This document shows, piece after piece, positions 26,708 through 35,346 of a stretch of 64,000 bases of DNA. Within the stretch, counting starts at the first letter, position 1. Every line of letters begins with the position of its first letter. Origin of the DNA: an uncultured Blastocatellia bacterium (lineage in GTDB: Bacteria; Acidobacteriota; Blastocatellia; Pyrinomonadales; Pyrinomonadaceae); NCBI GenBank assembly GCA_946480785.1, contig CAMLLD010000030.1, forward strand, positions 1-64,000, written 5' to 3'. Below the pieces are notes generated by a model. That model worked only from the letters and a program-made list of their open reading frames with translations, was not told the origin of the DNA and ran no database searches. The translations under genes were made by a program, and so were the position numbers.

Positions 26708-29700
26708 ATGAAACGCATCACCAAGCTCCGCGACAGCATACTCCTGATCCTCTTCGCGACAACACTCGCTTCTGCGCAAACGTTTCGCGGCACGATCCTC
26801 GGCACTGTTACCGACCCGAACGGCGCGGTCGTCGCCGGCGCGAAGGTCACTGCCAAGAACACGAGCACCGGACTCGAGCGCTCGACCACCACGGACGAAG
26901 CCGGCAACTACACCATTCCCGAATTGCCGATTGGTCCATACGAAGTGCGCGTTGAGCAAACAGGCTTCGCGGCCGGAGTCGTGTCCAACGTGACCGTCGC
27001 CGTGGCCAGCGAACGTCGTGTCGACGTGAACCTGAGTGTCGCCGGTCAGGAGAACCTCGTGATCATCGCGCCAGCCGTGCAGGCCGAGACCACTACCAAC
27101 ACGCTCGGCGGCACGATCGACGCAAAGGCCGCCGCGGACCTGCCCATCAATGGCCGCGACTTCACGAAGTTTCTCGTCATGGTTCCCGGCGCGACCGGCG
27201 ATCCTTCAGGCGCGACCGATTCGCCCGGCTCCTTCGGCCTGTTCAGCGCGAACGGCAATCGCGGCCGCGCGAACAATTACCTGCTCGACGGCACCGACAT
27301 GAACGACGGTTATCGCAATCTGCCCGCGATCAACGAAGCCGGCGTCTTCGGCACGCCCGCAACGATTCTGCCCATCGAAGCGATCTCGGAAGCCGCAATA
27401 CTTTCCAACTTCGAAGCTGAGTACGGCCGCAACTCCGGCGCGATCGTCAACATCGTCACCAAGTCAGGCACAAACGACTTTCACGGCTCGCTGTTTGAAT
27501 TCTTCCGCAACGACAAACTCGACGCGCGCAACTTCTTCAACCCCGAACCCGATCCGCAAACTCAGTTTCGCAACAACCAATTCGGCGGCGCGCTCGGTGG
27601 TCCAATCGTGCGCAATCGCACCTTCTTCTATTTCGCTTACGAAGGCCAGCGCGAACGCGTCGGACTGAACTCCACGGCGCGTGTGCCCGATCCGGGCGAG
27701 ATCGCGGCGCTCGGTGGTCCAACGAATCCCGTCATCGCGCGTTTGCTCGCGCGCAATCCGTGGCCCGCGCCGAACCGGCCGCTGCCGCTTTTCGACAACA
27801 CCGGCCGCCCGAACCTCTTCGTCACCACGCCGGCTTCGAACGACGTCGACAGTTTGATCGCGAAGATCGATCACTCGTTTACTAAAGACATCCAGCTCAC
27901 GGGCCGCTATTTTTACGGCACGAGCGACCAGTCGTTTCCGCTCGCGATCCTCGCGGGCAACATCCTGCCGGGCTACAACACGACCACGCCGACGAAGGTT
28001 CATCTCGTGTCGCTCTCGCTTCTGAATGTCATCTCGTCGACGAAAGTGAACGAAGTACGCTTCGGTTTCAACCGCTTTAAGGAAGGTTTCTTTCCCGAAG
28101 ACAACGATTTCGATCCGCGTTCGATCGGACTCAACACAGGCATCACCAGCGAGCAGGATTTCGGTCTGCCGCAGATTCGTATTCACGACGATCTGGGAAT
28201 CGCGAATGTCGGCGCGACGCTGTCCGTCCCGCGCGCACGCACCGACATCAACTATCAGTTGATCGACAACTTCTCGTGGAAACTCGCGCGCCACGACCTG
28301 AAGTTTGGTTACGAGTTTCGGCGCACGACCGTGGACCAGTTCTTCGACGCCGGTTATCGCGGGCGTTTGGACTTCGACTCGCTCGCTGATTTTCTTTCCG
28401 GCACACTCAGCGGCGGCCGCGCCGCGCGCGGAAATTCCAGTCGCTTCACTTTCCAAAACTCGTACGCCGGTTACGCGCAGGACACGTTTCGCTGGCGGCC
28501 CGACTTCACGCTCAATCTCGGACTGCGTTGGGACTACTTCGGCGTCATCGACGAACGCGACCATCTGTTGAGTAACTTCAATCCGGCGGTTGGCTTGGTC
28601 CAGGTCGGTTCGCCCGGACTGCCGCGTCTCTACGATCGCGACTGGAACAATTTCTCGCCGCGTCTCGGGTTCGCGTGGAATGTTCATGGAAACAGCAAAA
28701 CTGTCGTGCGTGCGGGTTGGGGCCTGTTCTACGATGCGTTTTCGCAGGACTTCTTCGCCGGACAACTGCCGTTCAATACGTTCAATCCGGGGCCGGCTTT
28801 CAATCCGGTTGGACCAGCGCCGGTGCTCTTCTCTTTCTCGACGGTCTCAACGATCCAGAACAACGTTCCGATCTTCACTGACTTCCTCGACTCCGACGTG
28901 TTCGCGGTCGATCCGAATCTGCGCACGCCGTACGTGCAGAATTACAATCTGAATATTCAGCGCGAGTTGTTCCGCAACGGCGTGTTGGAAGTTGGTTACG
29001 TCGGCTCGCACGGCACGCACCTGTTTCGCTATCGCGACATCAACCAGCCGGTGAATCCGAGCGTCTCTTCGGCGCGGCCGTTCGACAATGGACCATTCGC
29101 GCCGTCGGGCGGCACGTTCTTCTACGTCAATCAACTCGAGACCACCGCGATCTCGAATTACAACGCGCTGCAAACGAGTTTCTCCGTGCGCGACCGGCGC
29201 GGCTTCTCGGCGCAGGTCAACTACACCTGGTCGCATTCGATCGACAACGCGTCTGACGGCCAGGACTACGTCGCGAACGCAACCCAGCCGGACAACAGCT
29301 TTTGCACGAAGTGTGAGAAAGCGAATTCGAACTTCGATAACCGACATCGCTTCGTCGTCACTGCGAGTTATGCGTTGCCGAATTTTTCCCACTCGCATCC
29401 GCGGCTTGGTAGTGGTTGGCAACTGAACACGATCGTGACGATACGCAGCGGCAATCCGTTTCACCTGACGCTGTTTGACGATTACAACAACACGGGCGAG
29501 TTTTTCCCGCGTCCCGATCTCATCGGCGATCCGTACGCGGGCACGCACGCGCCCGATCAGTTCATCAACCTCGCTGCTTTCAAGGTGCCGTGCACGCTCG
29601 ATCCGGCGGGCGACGGCAGCGCTGCTTCGTGTATTCCCGGCACGTGGCACTTCGGTTCGCTCGGCCGCAACGCGCTGCGTGGTCCGGGTTATCACAATGT

Positions 29701-29971
29701 TGACTTCTCGATCTTCAAGGACACGAAGCTGACGGAGAAGCTGCGCATGCAACTGCGCGCCGAAGTCTTCAACATCTTCAACCATCCGAACTTCTCGAAT
29801 CCTTTGCTGCCGAGTTTCGCCGCCGACATGACGTCGTCGATCGACCCCGTGACCGGACGCGGCACGGGCTTTCTCCCGATCACCGTGACGCCCGATGTGG
29901 GCATCGGCAATCCGTTCCTCGGCGGCGGCGGCCCACGCGATATTCAGCTCGCGGTGAAGTTTATTTTCTGA
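26708..29971 (+). CDS. Oar-like TonB-dependent outer-membrane receptor with carboxypeptidase-regulatory domain
   Basis: Outer-membrane transporter or adhesin-like protein of 1087 residues; the start is ATG 26708 with AAGGAG upstream, not the further 48 open codons. A signal peptide (SILLILFATTLASAQ) precedes a CarboxypepD-regulatory-like domain (TFRGTILGTVTDPNGAVVAG ... PIGPYEVRVEQTGF), a plug (DLPINGRDFTKFLVMVPGAT, EAEYGRNSGAIVNIVTKSGT) and a large barrel ending in ...DIQLAVKFIF with terminal Phe. Such proteins are greatly expanded in Acidobacteriota; ligands are mostly unknown. Several TGGWCCA sites fall in Gly-Pro codons here. The DUF5995 gene follows after 27 bp. Confidence 0.93.
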   Translation: MKRITKLRDSILLILFATTLASAQTFRGTILGTVTDPNGAVVAGAKVTAKNTSTGLERSTTTDEAGNYTIPELPIGPYEVRVEQTGFAAGVVSNVTVAVASERRVDVNLSVAGQENLVIIAPAVQAETTTNTLGGTIDAKAAADLPINGRDFTKFLVMVPGATGDPSGATDSPGSFGLFSANGNRGRANNYLLDGTDMNDGYRNLPAINEAGVFGTPATILPIEAISEAAILSNFEAEYGRNSGAIVNIVTKSGTNDFHGSLFEFFRNDKLDARNFFNPEPDPQTQFRNNQFGGALGGPIVRNRTFFYFAYEGQRERVGLNSTARVPDPGEIAALGGPTNPVIARLLARNPWPAPNRPLPLFDNTGRPNLFVTTPASNDVDSLIAKIDHSFTKDIQLTGRYFYGTSDQSFPLAILAGNILPGYNTTTPTKVHLVSLSLLNVISSTKVNEVRFGFNRFKEGFFPEDNDFDPRSIGLNTGITSEQDFGLPQIRIHDDLGIANVGATLSVPRARTDINYQLIDNFSWKLARHDLKFGYEFRRTTVDQFFDAGYRGRLDFDSLADFLSGTLSGGRAARGNSSRFTFQNSYAGYAQDTFRWRPDFTLNLGLRWDYFGVIDERDHLLSNFNPAVGLVQVGSPGLPRLYDRDWNNFSPRLGFAWNVHGNSKTVVRAGWGLFYDAFSQDFFAGQLPFNTFNPGPAFNPVGPAPVLFSFSTVSTIQNNVPIFTDFLDSDVFAVDPNLRTPYVQNYNLNIQRELFRNGVLEVGYVGSHGTHLFRYRDINQPVNPSVSSARPFDNGPFAPSGGTFFYVNQLETTAISNYNALQTSFSVRDRRGFSAQVNYTWSHSIDNASDGQDYVANATQPDNSFCTKCEKANSNFDNRHRFVVTASYALPNFSHSHPRLGSGWQLNTIVTIRSGNPFHLTLFDDYNNTGEFFPRPDLIGDPYAGTHAPDQFINLAAFKVPCTLDPAGDGSAASCIPGTWHFGSLGRNALRGPGYHNVDFSIFKDTKLTEKLRMQLRAEVFNIFNHPNFSNPLLPSFAADMTSSIDPVTGRGTGFLPITVTPDVGIGNPFLGGGGPRDIQLAVKFIF

Positions 29972-29998
29972 CCATTTATTTTCCGACCAGGAGATGAA

Positions 29999-30724
29999 AT
30001 GAGTACCAGCGCGACTGACCTGGCGATCGGCGACATCATCACCGCCGCGGATCCGCAGAACATCGGCGAGGTCATCGAGATGATGACGGCGATCGATGCC
30101 GTGCTGCCGGGCACCGACGGTCTCAAGTGGTTCAACTGGCTGTATCTCACCGTCACTAAAGGCGTGCAGAGCAATCCGGCGAGCGCTGGTTTCAACGACC
30201 CTGACTGGTTGCTGCGTCTCGACGTGATCTTCGCGGGATTCTATTTTGCGGCGGTCAACAAATTCATCAATCAGCGCGAGGTGCCGAGTTCGTGGCAAGC
30301 GTTGTTTGAAGCGCGGCACAAGTTAGGCATCGAGCGCATTCAGTTTGCGCTCGCGGGCATGAACGCGCACATCAATCACGATCTGTCGCTGGCGCTGCTG
30401 CAAACAAACGCCGAGTTGAATGTGGCGCCCGTGAAAGGCGGCCCCGAGCATCAGGACTACGAACGCGTCAACGAGATCCTCGAACACGTTCTTCCCGAAA
30501 CTCTACAGATGCTCGCCGAAGGAGGAATTCTCGGCGAGCTCGCGCAGGACACCGGCAAGGTGGGCCAACTACTGGCGATCTGGAACGTGCGCCAGGCCCG
30601 CGACCTGGCCTGGGACTTCGCCGATCACCTGAAACCCATGGGCCCCCTGAAACGCCAACTCTTCCTCCTGACCCAGGACAAACTAACCGGCGTAATCGGC
30701 CGCAGCCTGTTGTTGCACCACTAA
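29999..30724 (+). CDS. DUF5995-family protein
   Basis: 241-residue, largely helical cytoplasmic protein with AGGAG 6 nt before ATG 29999. The segment LKWFNWLYLTVTKGVQ, followed by DPDWLLRLDVIFAGFYFAAV, and the later FALAGMNAHINHDLSLALLQ are the conserved features I associate with DUF5995. His residues in AHINHDL could bind a metal, but no activity is known. It is the first of three closely spaced plus-strand genes (gaps 5 and 12 bp) behind the receptor. Confidence 0.82.
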   Translation: MSTSATDLAIGDIITAADPQNIGEVIEMMTAIDAVLPGTDGLKWFNWLYLTVTKGVQSNPASAGFNDPDWLLRLDVIFAGFYFAAVNKFINQREVPSSWQALFEARHKLGIERIQFALAGMNAHINHDLSLALLQTNAELNVAPVKGGPEHQDYERVNEILEHVLPETLQMLAEGGILGELAQDTGKVGQLLAIWNVRQARDLAWDFADHLKPMGPLKRQLFLLTQDKLTGVIGRSLLLHH

Positions 30725-30729
30725 AAACG

Positions 30730-31683
30730 ATGAGACTAAATTCAACGTTACTCACACTCAGCGCGCTGTTTATCATGTGCGTGATGAATGTTAACGCACA
30801 GCAAAAGCCTTGTTTGACGGCGTCCAAGTTTGGCCCCGACGACCAGATCGGGAATGTGAATTACATCACGCCCGCCAAGACGCTCGAGGCGACGAAGCTC
30901 GTCACCACGGGCAAGAGTTATCGACTCGCGATCGAGACCAACAAGGACACGCCCGCGTTTCCGCCACGCACTTTCAACGTGACGATTACGCAACCAACGC
31001 AGGTCGCGGGCGGCTCGCTTGGTCCAACTAAGACCACTTATAACGACGACATGGTTGTCGGCTGGAATGGAGTCGGCACGCAGATCGACGGCCTCGGCCA
31101 TATCGGCATCGACTATCTCTACTACAATTGCAATAAGGCCACGGATTTCGTCGCTACCGATGGTCTCAAGAAACTCGGCGTCGAACACATTCCCGCCATC
31201 GCGACGCGCGGCGTGCTGCTCGACATGGCCGGTTACTTCAACACCGACATCGTCAAAGAAGGAACCGCATTCACCCGCGCCGACATCGAAGGCGCGATGA
31301 AACGCCAGGGCATAAAGTCGATCGAGAAAGGCGACGTCGTTCTCTTTTATACCGGCTGGTTGAAACTGCTCGGCAAGGACAACAAGCGCTTCGCTTCGGT
31401 TGCGCCCGGACTCGGCCGCGACGGCGCGAGGTACCTCGCGTCAAAGGAAGTGGCGATGATCGGTTCCGACACGTGGAGCTTCGAGGCGGTCCCGTTTGAA
31501 AAAGACGCGGGCATTTTCGAGGTCCACCAGATACTCATCCCGATGAACGGTATTCACATACTCGAATACATCAACACCGAAGAGATGGTGCGAGATCAGG
31601 CGTGGGAATTCTTGTTCACACTCGGACCAGCGCGCATCACGGGCGGCGTGCAAGCCATCGTGAACCCGATCGCGATCAAATAG
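30730..31683 (+). CDS. Exported cyclase-family protein (kynurenine formamidase-like fold)
   Basis: 317 residues. Signal peptide (MRLNSTLLTLSALFIMCVMNVNAQ), then the cyclase/formamidase-like domain (PF04199-type): VGWNGVGTQIDGLGHIG corresponds to the metal-binding HxGTHxDxxxH motif, here with Gln replacing the second His. The later GDVVLFYTGW, IGSDTWSFE and EVHQILIPMNGIHILEYINTEE are typical of the family. The missing His may mean altered metal binding. It likely hydrolyses an amide or lactone in the periplasm; the substrate is unknown. No ribosome site precedes it, and it is 5 bp from the DUF5995 gene, so translation is probably coupled. Confidence 0.85.
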   Translation: MRLNSTLLTLSALFIMCVMNVNAQQKPCLTASKFGPDDQIGNVNYITPAKTLEATKLVTTGKSYRLAIETNKDTPAFPPRTFNVTITQPTQVAGGSLGPTKTTYNDDMVVGWNGVGTQIDGLGHIGIDYLYYNCNKATDFVATDGLKKLGVEHIPAIATRGVLLDMAGYFNTDIVKEGTAFTRADIEGAMKRQGIKSIEKGDVVLFYTGWLKLLGKDNKRFASVAPGLGRDGARYLASKEVAMIGSDTWSFEAVPFEKDAGIFEVHQILIPMNGIHILEYINTEEMVRDQAWEFLFTLGPARITGGVQAIVNPIAIK

Positions 31684-31695
31684 GACTCACGAAAG

Positions 31696-33108
31696 ATGAA
31701 ACAACTAGCTCTCGCATTCATCGTCCTGCTCGCGTGCGTCGCCGTGAAGGCGCAAATGATCAGCGGCGCCGCGGACGTCGTCACGGTCTATTCACAAAAC
31801 GAGCGGTTTTATCTGAAGTCGATTCCTTACGACGACGAGAGCCCCTCATTGCGCGGCAAGACCTTTGTCTTCGCTGCTGGAAACGCGACGCCCTTGTACA
31901 CGGTGGACCGAGGCTTCGACGTGATCCAGCCCAACACGCTGATCCTCAGTAACGACGGCGAGGTAATTTTCCTCGCCACAACGTGGGAGGCGGACGAGAC
32001 CAGGGACGGCATGAAAAGCATCAGCGTTTACAAACGCGGCCAGCTAATCCTCAGCTTGACCGAGTCGGAAGTTAACGGGTGCGATAAAAAGCGCGAGCGT
32101 TGCGACCTCGTATACAACAACGACAAACTCGTCATCGACATAGCAAAGACGTTTGCCGATCCCACTCCAGGTAAGGTGTTCTTCAAACCGGGCGTCAGCG
32201 AACAGGAACTCTTCCTGCACGAATTTCCGATCTTCAGTTTTGACGATCTTGTTTACCTGACCGACTCAAAAAAGAAACTACACACGTTCGATCTCAAAGA
32301 AGCGCGTTTCATTCGCACGGACAATTTCGACGACGTATTCAACGAAATCAAAACCAAAGCGCGCGCTACAAAGATCGAGACGAGAAGCTATGGCGCGCCT
32401 CGTTTCGAAGACTTTCCCAACCTGGCCGACGGCAGCAAAGCCGCGACCGCCCTCGCGGATCAGATCGGCATGCAAGTCAGCCAGCTAGACGAGCGCGAAC
32501 GCTTCAAGGTGTACACGGTGGAACTCAGCGGAAACCTCACGCGCGACGGTCGTCTGGAGCTCGAAAACATCGACATCGACGACGGCCTACCGAAAGAAAA
32601 GATCCTCGAGTTCTTCAACACGCAAAAATTCGACAGCCGTCCAATCCCGGCGGTCTTCGAAAAGTGGCACCTGCGGAACAAGTTCTTCTACTTCCGCAAC
32701 AAGAACCTCCGCCAAGCCCAACTCGAAAAACGCCAGGAGCGCGTGGCGGAACAGCAGAAATATCAGCAACGCCTCACACTCGAAAAAATCAACGGCGTCT
32801 ACATCCCCGCAAACCTGCGCGAATGCTTTGTTGAACTCGACAAAAATTTGTCCGAGGTCGACAAGAACGAAATGCGCGCCCTCCCGAAGCGCGAGGACAT
32901 GATCCAGTATCATCTCGGGCTGGGTATGTGGATGCGAAACAACTGGGGTCTGTGGGGCGGCTCACGACTACAAAAATATTTTAGCGATCGCGGCGTCGGC
33001 CATCCCGACGAGATGTCGTCCGTCATCCTCTACCACTACCACGATTGGCTGAACGACAAAAAAGACACGTGGAAAAAGTGGGAAGAGACAAGAAAGCCAC
33101 ACCGCTAA
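31696..33108 (+). CDS. Secreted protein with C-terminal DUF6794-like domain
   Basis: 470 residues, function unknown. A signal peptide (MKQLALAFIVLLACVAVKAQ) is followed by a beta-propeller-like region (VYSQNERFYLKSIPYDDES, TLILSNDGEVIFLATTWEA) and an alpha/beta segment (YTVELSGNLTRDGRLELENI) that may be a TonB-C-like or SPOR-like fold. The last ~100 residues (GVYIPANLRECFVELDK...HLGLGMWMRNNWGLWGGSRL...GVGHPDEMSSVILYHYHDWL) match the DUF6794 pattern. A glutamine/arginine-rich coiled segment joins the two. It ends the small plus-strand cluster that begins with the DUF5995 gene. Confidence 0.78.
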   Translation: MKQLALAFIVLLACVAVKAQMISGAADVVTVYSQNERFYLKSIPYDDESPSLRGKTFVFAAGNATPLYTVDRGFDVIQPNTLILSNDGEVIFLATTWEADETRDGMKSISVYKRGQLILSLTESEVNGCDKKRERCDLVYNNDKLVIDIAKTFADPTPGKVFFKPGVSEQELFLHEFPIFSFDDLVYLTDSKKKLHTFDLKEARFIRTDNFDDVFNEIKTKARATKIETRSYGAPRFEDFPNLADGSKAATALADQIGMQVSQLDERERFKVYTVELSGNLTRDGRLELENIDIDDGLPKEKILEFFNTQKFDSRPIPAVFEKWHLRNKFFYFRNKNLRQAQLEKRQERVAEQQKYQQRLTLEKINGVYIPANLRECFVELDKNLSEVDKNEMRALPKREDMIQYHLGLGMWMRNNWGLWGGSRLQKYFSDRGVGHPDEMSSVILYHYHDWLNDKKDTWKKWEETRKPHR

Positions 33109-33346
33109 CCAACGAACCCCGCAGAAAACCGAAGAAAACTCCATCTCGCTGCTGGCATGCACGTTGCTCCCGTCTCCGGGTGAAAAGATTTTCCCCGACG
33201 AGGAGGTAGCAACCGTGAAAGTGTATCTGGGGACGACTCGCAACGATCGCACACCGCAAGGCGTCACCTCAGCGCAACCGCCTGAACCGTTACCCAAGAA
33301 GGAAAACTCCCGACAAGAGGCCCGTCACGAACCAGAAAAAGGAGAG

Positions 33347-33499
33347 CAGTGGCGACAACGCATCCGGCGCGTCGCCACTGGCTAGGGTGCGCGGACCGTC
33401 AGCTATGCGGGCGAGCGGTCCAAGCAGATCCGCCGGAAGCGACAGTGGTCGGCGTTGGGTGTCCCGTGTTGTACACCACCACTCGCTCCCGGCGGATCT
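33347..33499. repeat. Group of intergenic inverted repeats upstream of the ABC exporter
   Basis: Within the 405-bp gap 33109-33513 there are three nested or consecutive palindromes: CAGTGGCGAC/GTCGCCACTG (33347-33356 with 33371-33380), GGACCG/CGGTCC (33393-33398 with 33416-33421), and AGATCCGCCGG/CCGGCGGATCT (33426-33436 with 33489-33499), the last extended inward by an imperfect GCGACAGTGGT/ACCACTCGC stem. The rest of the gap shows no gene. Confidence 0.7.
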
Positions 33500-33504
33500 A
33501 TAAT
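33499..33504 (+). promoter_or_regulatory. TATAAT box at the foot of the large hairpin
   Basis: A perfect TATAAT starts in the last base of the 11-bp hairpin arm and ends 9 nt before ATG 33514. No Shine-Dalgarno sequence is present, so the ABC exporter mRNA is predicted to be leaderless or nearly so. Confidence 0.5.
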
Positions 33505-33513
33505 GTCCGCCGC

Positions 33514-35346
33514 ATGCGAAAGAACAAGATAAGCCTCAGCGTCCTGCTCCGGCCCCATTGGGCCATGCTCGTACTCGCTTTTCTCGCGGTGCTCGGCGAA
33601 ACCGCAACCGACCTGCTCGAACCCTGGCCGTTAAAAATCGTCTTCGACCACATCTTCGGCACGAAGAAGATGCCGCATTGGCTGTCGGGAGTCCTGAGCT
33701 CCACGTTTGGCGTCGACAAAACCGGAGTTCTTCATTTCGCGGTGGCCGCCGTCATCGTCATCGCTTTTCTCGGCGCGGTCAGTGCCTACGCGGAAAAATA
33801 TCTGACAACTTCCGTCGGCCAGTGGGTGATGCACGACCTGCGGCGCGCGCTCTATCACCACATCCAGCGCCTGTCGCTCGCGTATCACGATCGCAAATCG
33901 ACCGGCGATCTGATCAGCACCGTCACTGCCGACATCGACGCGATCCAGGATTTCATTTCCCAGGCACTGCTGGGCATCGTCGTCAGCATTCTGACCCTCG
34001 TCGGCATGCTCACGGTGATGTTCTTCATCGACTGGCGCTTCACGTTGATCGCGCTTTCGGTAACACCGTTTCTGTTCATCGTCGTCTACACCTACACACA
34101 TCGCATCAAGCAGGCGTCACGCGCGTTGCGGAAGAAAGAAGGCGAAGTAGTTTCGGTCGTAGCGGAAGTGCTCGGGTCGATCCGCGTGGTGAAGGCGTTC
34201 GCGCGGGAAGACTACGAAGAAGAACGTTTCACGAAGCAGAGTCTCGAGAGCGTCGAGATGGCGCTCAAGGCGCGCAGTCTGAAAGCGAAACTCGCGCCGG
34301 TGGTTGAAGTAATCATCGCGGTCGGCACGTGCTTCGTGCTGTGGTACGGCGTGAATCTCGTCATGACCAACCAGATGTCGACGGGTTCGCTGCTCGTGTT
34401 CCTGTTTTATCTCGGCAAGATGTACAAGCCGATGAAGGACCTCTCGAAAATGACCGACACGATGTCGAAAGCGTCGGTCGGTTACGAACGCATTCACCAG
34501 GTAATCGAGACGGAAGACACGGTCCGCAATCTGCCGGGCGCGAAAAAAGCGCCGAAGTTACGAGGTGAAATCGAATTCGAGCACGTGGGCTTCGGTTACC
34601 GGGAAGGTTACGCGACGCTCACGGATCTCAATCTCAAAGTCGCGCCGGGACAGCTCGCGGCGCTCGTCGGGCCGACCGGCGCCGGCAAGACGACGATCAT
34701 CAGCCTGATCGGACGTTTCTACGATCCGCAAACAGGCGCGGTGAAGATCGACGGCCGCGATATTCGCGAATACAAGATGAAGTCGTTGCGCAAGCAGATG
34801 AGTTTCGTTCTGCAGGAGACGCTGCTGTTCAAAGCGACGATCTGGCAAAACATCGCGTACGGCAAACCCGAGGCTTCACGCGAAGAGATCCTGCGCGCGG
34901 CAAAACTCGCCAACGCCGACGAGTTCATCAGTCGGTTGCCGGAGCAGTACGACACGATGGTTGGTGAAAAGGGCGTGACGTTATCGGGTGGTCAACGGCA
35001 GCGTATCGCGATCGCGCGCGCCATAATCAGAGACGCTCCGATCCTGATTCTCGACGAGCCGACTTCCGGTCTCGATGCAGCTTCAGAAGAGCTCGTCTTC
35101 GACGCGTTAAATCGCTTGATGGAAGGCAAGACGGCGATCGTCATTGCGCATCGACTCGCGACGGTGCGACGCGCTGATGTGATCTTCGTGCTCGAGCGCG
35201 GCACGATCGTCGAGAGCGGCACGCACGACGAATTGCTGGCCGCCGGTGGATTGTATTCTCGTCTTTACGAGATCCAGTTTCGCGACGAAGAGGCCGCGCA
35301 GTTGGCGACGATTTCCGGCAGCGAGAGTCCCGCGTCCAGATCCTGA
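33514..35346 (+). CDS. ABC-type multidrug/lipid exporter, fused membrane and ATPase domains
   Basis: Inner-membrane half-transporter (610 residues) that works as a homodimer, in the MsbA/BmrA class. Six transmembrane helices occupy ~15-305. The nucleotide-binding domain has Walker A GPTGAGKTT (386-394), Q-loop Gln in FVLQETLLF, signature LSGGQRQ (490-496), Walker B ILILDEPTSGLD with Glu515 and switch His in VIAHRLATV, all intact. The start ATG 33514 gives the normal family length; the frame extends upstream into palindromic intergenic DNA. Its last 82 bp overlap the 3' end of the convergent AcvB/VirJ-like gene. The substrate (lipid, peptide or drug) cannot be told. Confidence 0.93.
   Translation: MRKNKISLSVLLRPHWAMLVLAFLAVLGETATDLLEPWPLKIVFDHIFGTKKMPHWLSGVLSSTFGVDKTGVLHFAVAAVIVIAFLGAVSAYAEKYLTTSVGQWVMHDLRRALYHHIQRLSLAYHDRKSTGDLISTVTADIDAIQDFISQALLGIVVSILTLVGMLTVMFFIDWRFTLIALSVTPFLFIVVYTYTHRIKQASRALRKKEGEVVSVVAEVLGSIRVVKAFAREDYEEERFTKQSLESVEMALKARSLKAKLAPVVEVIIAVGTCFVLWYGVNLVMTNQMSTGSLLVFLFYLGKMYKPMKDLSKMTDTMSKASVGYERIHQVIETEDTVRNLPGAKKAPKLRGEIEFEHVGFGYREGYATLTDLNLKVAPGQLAALVGPTGAGKTTIISLIGRFYDPQTGAVKIDGRDIREYKMKSLRKQMSFVLQETLLFKATIWQNIAYGKPEASREEILRAAKLANADEFISRLPEQYDTMVGEKGVTLSGGQRQRIAIARAIIRDAPILILDEPTSGLDAASEELVFDALNRLMEGKTAIVIAHRLATVRRADVIFVLERGTIVESGTHDELLAAGGLYSRLYEIQFRDEEAAQLATISGSESPASRS

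Noticed and set aside
27464..28765. Open frame of ~430 codons antisense to the Oar-like receptor
   Set aside because: Composition is that of an antisense shadow; the plus-strand protein is clearly a TonB-dependent receptor.
28847..30319. Open frame of ~490 codons antisense to the end of the receptor and the DUF5995 gene
   Set aside because: It crosses two real genes in antisense, is rich in Arg/His/Val, and matches no family.
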